A stretch of 64,000 bases of DNA from contig NZ_NTFY01000068.1 of assembly GCF_002289565.1 (NCBI RefSeq), positions 48,446-112,445 on the forward strand, written 5' to 3'. Positions 60,580-64,000 of this stretch are shown one piece after another. A program made the translations under genes and the position numbers. The notes beneath the pieces were generated by a model, which saw only the letters and a list, made by a program, of their open reading frames with translations, did no database searches and was not told the DNA's origin. This stretch comes from Rhodopirellula sp. SM50. GTDB lineage: Bacteria; Planctomycetota; Planctomycetia; Pirellulales; Pirellulaceae. Position 1 is the first letter of the stretch; each line of letters starts with the position of its first letter.

Positions 60580-61926
60580 ATGGGCAGTGTGTTCAAAGAA
60601 TCTGCCATCCGCAGCGGCTTGGTGTCCCAGCGTCAGATGGCCAAGGTCATCGATAAAGTCGGTGCGGATGATGATGCATTGATCGCCGCGACCCTGGTCA
60701 AAAGCGGACTGCTGACCGCGTACCAGGCACAACAATTACACACCGGACGGACCAAGTTGACGTTGGGGCCGTACCTGATCACCGACTGGATCGGCCAGGG
60801 AGGAATGGGGCAAGTCTTCAAGGCCGTGCACAAAGTGATGGGCCGCGAATGTGCCGTCAAAGTGCTGCCGTTGGAAAAGTCGACGGCCCTCTCGCGAGAT
60901 TCTTTCACCCGTGAAATCCGCGTGCAGGCCGGGTTGGACTGCCCCTTTGTCGTCCGCGCCTACGACGCCGGCCGAGATGGCAGTGTGCACTACCTGGTCA
61001 CCGAATATGTTCCTGGAACCGACTTGAGGAAATTGGTCCGTCGCGGCGGCCCCCTGAGCATGAATCATGCCGCTCTGGTGATCTCACAAGCCGCGCGGGG
61101 ACTTCAATACGCCCACGACTTGGGGCTGGTGCATCGCGACGTCAAGCCGGGAAACATCCTCGTCACCCCCGAGGGCCACGCCAAGGTCTCTGACATCGGC
61201 TTGGCTGCGTGGAGCATGGGATTGGATGACGATCCACGCGCCGGAAAGATCGTCGGGACCGCGGACTATCTGTCCCCCGAACAGATTCGAAATCCCCGCG
61301 CCATCGGACCGGCCAGCGATCTCTACTCGCTCGGTTGTACGCTGTATTACACCGTCACGGGCAAGGTGCCGTTCCCCGGTGGCGATTCCAAAAGCAAATG
61401 CAAACGACACTGCGAGCAGACGCCCTGGCATCCGCGGAAATTTGCCCCGGATTTGTCGGAGGACTTCGTGGACACGATCGCCGACATGATGGAAAAGGAC
61501 CCGTCGCGACGCATCGCGACCGCCAACGAAGTGGCCGAGCGTTTGGAGGTTTGGTGCACGACCTCGTTCGAAGTCGATCGGCCGATCGAGCGTCAGGCAT
61601 GGACGGCGCCGCCGATTGGAATGGACGACGGACCGGAATGGGGGCCAACGGTCGCCGCCGATGGGCCGCCGGTGATCGGTTCGGGCCAGTATAGTTCCGG
61701 CCTGCAGGGCTCCGGCAACCAGAGCTCTGGCACGCAGGGGTCCAAGGTCGGAATGGTCCCCTCGGATTCATCGATGCCGCTGGTGTTGGATCAACCGATC
61801 GATCCGTCGATGCCGCGAGAGCGACGTAAACCCTTCCCCTGGGGCTTTGTCGGCGGCCTGATGCTCGGGATCGTGCTCGGTGCCCTCACCGCGTTGTACT
61901 GCGTTCGCGAGTTCGTGTCACAGTAG
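60580..61926 (+). CDS. Membrane-anchored Ser/Thr protein kinase
   Basis: The 448-residue protein has a short N-terminal helical region (about residues 1-60, 'ESAIRSGLVSQRQMAKVIDKVG'), found in many planctomycete kinases, then a Hanks-type kinase domain: glycine loop GQGGMGQVFKAV (about 72-83), Lys94 (AVKVL), catalytic HRDVKPGN (185-192), and DIG (205-207) in place of DFG, then APE-like SPEQIR. A Ser/Gly/Gln-rich linker and one C-terminal membrane helix (FVGGLMLGIVLGALTALYCV) follow, with almost nothing outside. Key residues are intact, so it should be active. It starts 2 bp after the SLC12-like cotransporter stop; eukaryotic SLC12 proteins are kinase-regulated, which makes the pairing notable. 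Confidence 0.9.
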   Translation: MGSVFKESAIRSGLVSQRQMAKVIDKVGADDDALIAATLVKSGLLTAYQAQQLHTGRTKLTLGPYLITDWIGQGGMGQVFKAVHKVMGRECAVKVLPLEKSTALSRDSFTREIRVQAGLDCPFVVRAYDAGRDGSVHYLVTEYVPGTDLRKLVRRGGPLSMNHAALVISQAARGLQYAHDLGLVHRDVKPGNILVTPEGHAKVSDIGLAAWSMGLDDDPRAGKIVGTADYLSPEQIRNPRAIGPASDLYSLGCTLYYTVTGKVPFPGGDSKSKCKRHCEQTPWHPRKFAPDLSEDFVDTIADMMEKDPSRRIATANEVAERLEVWCTTSFEVDRPIERQAWTAPPIGMDDGPEWGPTVAADGPPVIGSGQYSSGLQGSGNQSSGTQGSKVGMVPSDSSMPLVLDQPIDPSMPRERRKPFPWGFVGGLMLGIVLGALTALYCVREFVSQ

Positions 61927-61951
61927 GTGGATAGGTGGCAAAACGATGGGG

Positions 61952-62090
61952 GCATGCGGGCTGTTGATTTAATCAGCCGTTTGGCGCGAGCCTACGGGCC
62001 ACGGTGCGTTTTCTTCGTGCTGCAGGCCCGTACGCTCGCGCGAAACGGCTGATCTGACGTGTCATCGGATCAAATCAACAGGCCGCATGC
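61952..62090. repeat. Large nested inverted repeat element
   Basis: The outer arms GCATGCGGGCTGTTGATTT and AAATCAACAGGCCGCATGC, and the inner arms ATCAGCCGTTTGGCGCGAGC and CTCGCGCGAAACGGCTGAT, with further CCTACGGGCC / GGCCCGTACG. The whole 139 bp can fold as one long hairpin. The inner word GGGCCCGTAGGCTCGCGCC reappears at the right window edge (63978-63997). The gap 61927-62129 has no gene. Confidence 0.92.
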
Positions 62091-62129
62091 ACAGCATGCC
62101 CTACGTTTGAGGAGAGGAACCGACCTTCC

Positions 62130-62594
62130 TTACCAGCGGTCTTCGGGGCGTTCCAGGATTTCGCGTAGCAGGAACGCTTGCTGCAAGCCGCCGGGACGTT
62201 GGATCAGATCCAACAATTGCTCCGCCGGGGAACCGCCGGCGATGGAGATGACTCCGCGATCGGCTTCTTGAGGCTCGTGAATGTCGCGTTGTTGCTGCGC
62301 CAGTTTTTCGCGTGCTTCGGCGGCTTTCTTCTTCGATTCGGCCAACTTGCGTTGTTGTTCGGCAAGCGGGTTGACCGGTTCGACGAGTTCCGCCACCGGG
62401 ATCGGTTCTTCGTAGCGCTGGCGAACCTGACGTTCCCGCCTGGCCTCGGTGTATTCCGGCTTGGGCCGTGGTTTCGGCGCCGGCCTTGCTGGTCGTTGAC
62501 CGCCCGCACCACCACCACCGCCACCGGCCTGTTGTTGCTTTTGGGCGCGGCGTTCGGCGGCGCGTTTGAGAAAGTCTTCTAGATCACCAGCCAT
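62130..62594 (-). CDS. Coiled-coil, Gly-rich protein next to floA, function unknown
   Basis: The 154-residue product begins MAGDLEDFLKRAAERRAQKQ, then a Gly-rich stretch (GGGGGGAGG, about residues 24-32), a Pro/Arg linker, a long helix (NPLAEQQRKLAESKKKAAEAREKLAQQQR, about 75-103) and a C-terminal 'SPAEQLLDLIQRPGGLQQAFLLREILERPEDRW'. It has no membrane segment. It starts 42 bp after the floA stop, so it is probably co-transcribed with floA, where many bacteria have nfeD. The function is unknown; a FloA-associated cytoplasmic factor is a reasonable guess. Confidence 0.72.
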   Translation of the reverse strand: MAGDLEDFLKRAAERRAQKQQQAGGGGGGAGGQRPARPAPKPRPKPEYTEARRERQVRQRYEEPIPVAELVEPVNPLAEQQRKLAESKKKAAEAREKLAQQQRDIHEPQEADRGVISIAGGSPAEQLLDLIQRPGGLQQAFLLREILERPEDRW

Positions 62595-62636
62595 GCTTCA
62601 CTCGGGTGTTGGTCTGAGTCGCATTTGACGCATCGA

Positions 62637-63740
62637 TCATGCGTTCTTTCTGTCGGAACTGTTGCGTGACTGGCCGGTCGATGCGATCGATTTACGCATC
62701 TCCGTGTCGGCGCTCACGTTTTGCAATTTGTAGTAATCCAGGATGTGCAGCTTTCCGGTTCGGAACGCTTCGCTCATCGCCTCAGGGACGGACGCTTGGG
62801 CCATCACCAGCGCGGCACGGCTTTCTTCGACCTTGGCTTCATTCTCTTTTTCTTCCGCCGCCGCAGCGGCACGTTTGCCTTCGGCGCGAGCCCGGGCGAC
62901 TTGCGTGTCGGCTTCGGCCTGGTCCGCCATCAGCCGGGCGCCGATGTTGGCCCCGACATCAATGTCCGCGATGTCGATTGAAACGATTTCAAACGCGGTT
63001 TGCGAATCAAGTCGTTTGGCGAGCACGGCTTTGCTGATCACGTCGGGGTTTTCGAGCACCGCGGCGTGACTGGCCGCGCTGCCGATCGCACTGACAATCC
63101 CTTCACCGACACGTGCGATAATGGTTTCTTCGGTCGCACCGCCGATCAGTTGCTGCAAGTTGGCCCGGACCGTGACTCGCGCACGCACCTTCAATTGGAT
63201 CCCGTCTTTGGCGACGGCATCCAACGACGGTTTGACCGAACCCCGAGGCGGGCAGTCGATCACTTTGGGGTACACACTGGTTTTGACCGATTCCAAGACA
63301 TCGCGTCCGGCCAAATCGATGGCGGCGGCCTCGCGGAACGTCAACGAAATCGTTTTTGCTTTTTTGGCTGCGATGACCGCACGGACGACTTGTTGCACGT
63401 TTCCGCCGGCCAGGTAATGTGCCTCCAATGCCTCGCTGGTCATCGCCGGGTCATCCAACCCTGCCTGGACGGCCATGATCTTGCTGCGGACGATCGACCG
63501 CGCATTGACCTTTCGGAACGTCATGCCGATCAAGTCACCGATGCCCACTCCGGCGCCGGTCAACCAGGATTGCACCCAGATGCCGAAGTAGCTGGCGAAA
63601 ACAAAAAAGACGACCAGCGCGATGCCGATCAAAATCAAGGCGCCCACGAGCGCCGGAACGGTCAAATCACTTGCGTCGACGGCAAGTAAATTCGTGGACC
63701 AAGCGAGGAGAGTAGCTGGAGGTGACGACCCGAAAACCAT
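62637..63740 (-). CDS. floA: Flotillin-like protein FloA
   Basis: The 367-residue protein has a membrane hairpin region (residues about 28-60, [33 protein letters not shown]), a SPFH/band-7 domain ('[32 protein letters not shown]', about 63-250) and a C-terminal Ala/Glu coiled coil ('[33 protein letters not shown]'), as in FloA/YqfA. FloA organises functional membrane microdomains. The C-terminus (about residues 320-367) is typical. Start: first ATG at 63740; the neighbours favour a two-gene unit with the coiled-coil protein. No nfeD gene is in the window. Confidence 0.93.
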   Translation of the reverse strand: MVFGSSPPATLLAWSTNLLAVDASDLTVPALVGALILIGIALVVFFVFASYFGIWVQSWLTGAGVGIGDLIGMTFRKVNARSIVRSKIMAVQAGLDDPAMTSEALEAHYLAGGNVQQVVRAVIAAKKAKTISLTFREAAAIDLAGRDVLESVKTSVYPKVIDCPPRGSVKPSLDAVAKDGIQLKVRARVTVRANLQQLIGGATEETIIARVGEGIVSAIGSAASHAAVLENPDVISKAVLAKRLDSQTAFEIVSIDIADIDVGANIGARLMADQAEADTQVARARAEGKRAAAAAEEKENEAKVEESRAALVMAQASVPEAMSEAFRTGKLHILDYYKLQNVSADTEMRKSIASTGQSRNSSDRKNA

Positions 63741-64000
63741 TGTGTTGCATCCTGTCCGTGCGAATCGAGTTCAGCCGATCAGTTTGTTCCGCCAAGACGC
63801 GCGAGGATTCCACGTCCATGGACCGGCCAAACCTCCATCAAATGTACCGGATCCGATCACCGCCCGCGACACCCGTCCACAAGGCGGTCGCGCGGATTTG
63901 AAGTCGTTGACGCTCAAGGGTGTTGGTGTGCAGGCTTTAGCCCAATACCGCTAAGTTAAGCGTCGTTTCTTCAGATGAGGGCCCGTAGGCTCGCGCCAAA
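63741..64000. other. Intergenic region at window edge with repeat fragments
   Basis: This is the floA promoter side. GGTGTGCAGGCTTTAGCCC (about 63926) belongs to the family at 17.6 and 24.9 kb, and GGGCCCGTAGGCTCGCGCC (63978-63996) is an arm of the element seen at 61952-62090, cut by the edge. No gene is supported. Confidence 0.55.

Overview
This 64 kb window is chromosomal DNA of a GC-rich planctomycete, most likely a member of the Pirellulaceae (Rhodopirellula-like). The evidence is a set of very long pseudopilin-like proteins with Asp/Gly-rich motifs, PilMNO-type components next to a GspD/E/F/G secretion system, a giant secretin N-terminus, PqqD-M50-HlyD fusions, paired ClpP proteases, and many GC-rich palindromic repeats between genes. 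This assignment is inferred from gene content and style; no rRNA or tRNA gene is visible.

Layout. (1) 1-14.9 kb, plus strand: an operon of type II secretion (T2SS) minor-pseudopilin-like genes: a GspG/H-type gene cut by the window edge, GspH-like, GspI-like, a giant GspK-like protein of about 2,380 residues, GspJ-like, and a small membrane-anchored protein. (2) 15.2-18.5 kb, minus strand: CrtI-type phytoene desaturase, a membrane protein, GreA and the zinc protein YacG. (3) 18.9-24.9 kb, plus strand: clpP1-clpP2, a thioredoxin-fold protein, a prenyltransferase/squalene-cyclase-repeat protein and RimO. (4) 25.3-37.3 kb, minus strand: the second half of the secretion machine (GspG, GspE, GspF, PilM/N/O, GspB/PilP-like, GspD) with a response regulator, histidine kinase and STAS protein inserted between GspG and GspE. 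(5) 37.8-46.3 kb, plus strand: an unknown gene, nusA, infB, rbfA, a degenerate HhH protein with a histone-H1-like tail, and a YebC-family regulator. (6) 46.8-50.6 kb: a B12-dependent ribonucleotide reductase on the minus strand, with a strong terminator and a tandem NrdR-box-like operator. (7) 50.7-56.2 kb, plus strand: a DUF202 protein and a three-gene GAF-HlyD / HlyD / PqqD-M50-HlyD membrane system. (8) 56.5-63.7 kb: a small unknown protein, an EboB-like TatD hydrolase, an SLC12-like cation-chloride cotransporter, a Ser/Thr kinase, a coiled-coil protein and the flotillin-like FloA.

The two T2SS blocks together give a nearly complete envelope machine: secretin, ATPase, platform protein, PilMNO/PilP-like inner-membrane complex, major pseudopilin and tip pseudopilins. 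No prepilin peptidase is seen here. The intergenic spaces are unusually rich in palindromic and tandem repeats: at least four interspersed palindrome families, six tandem arrays or duplications, and one element framed by 12-bp direct repeats.

The best candidates for new biology are the giant GspK tip protein with its recurring Asp/Gly motif, the two-component/STAS trio inside the secretion locus, the three-gene HlyD/M50 system, the H1-tailed HhH protein, and the greA-leader terminator.
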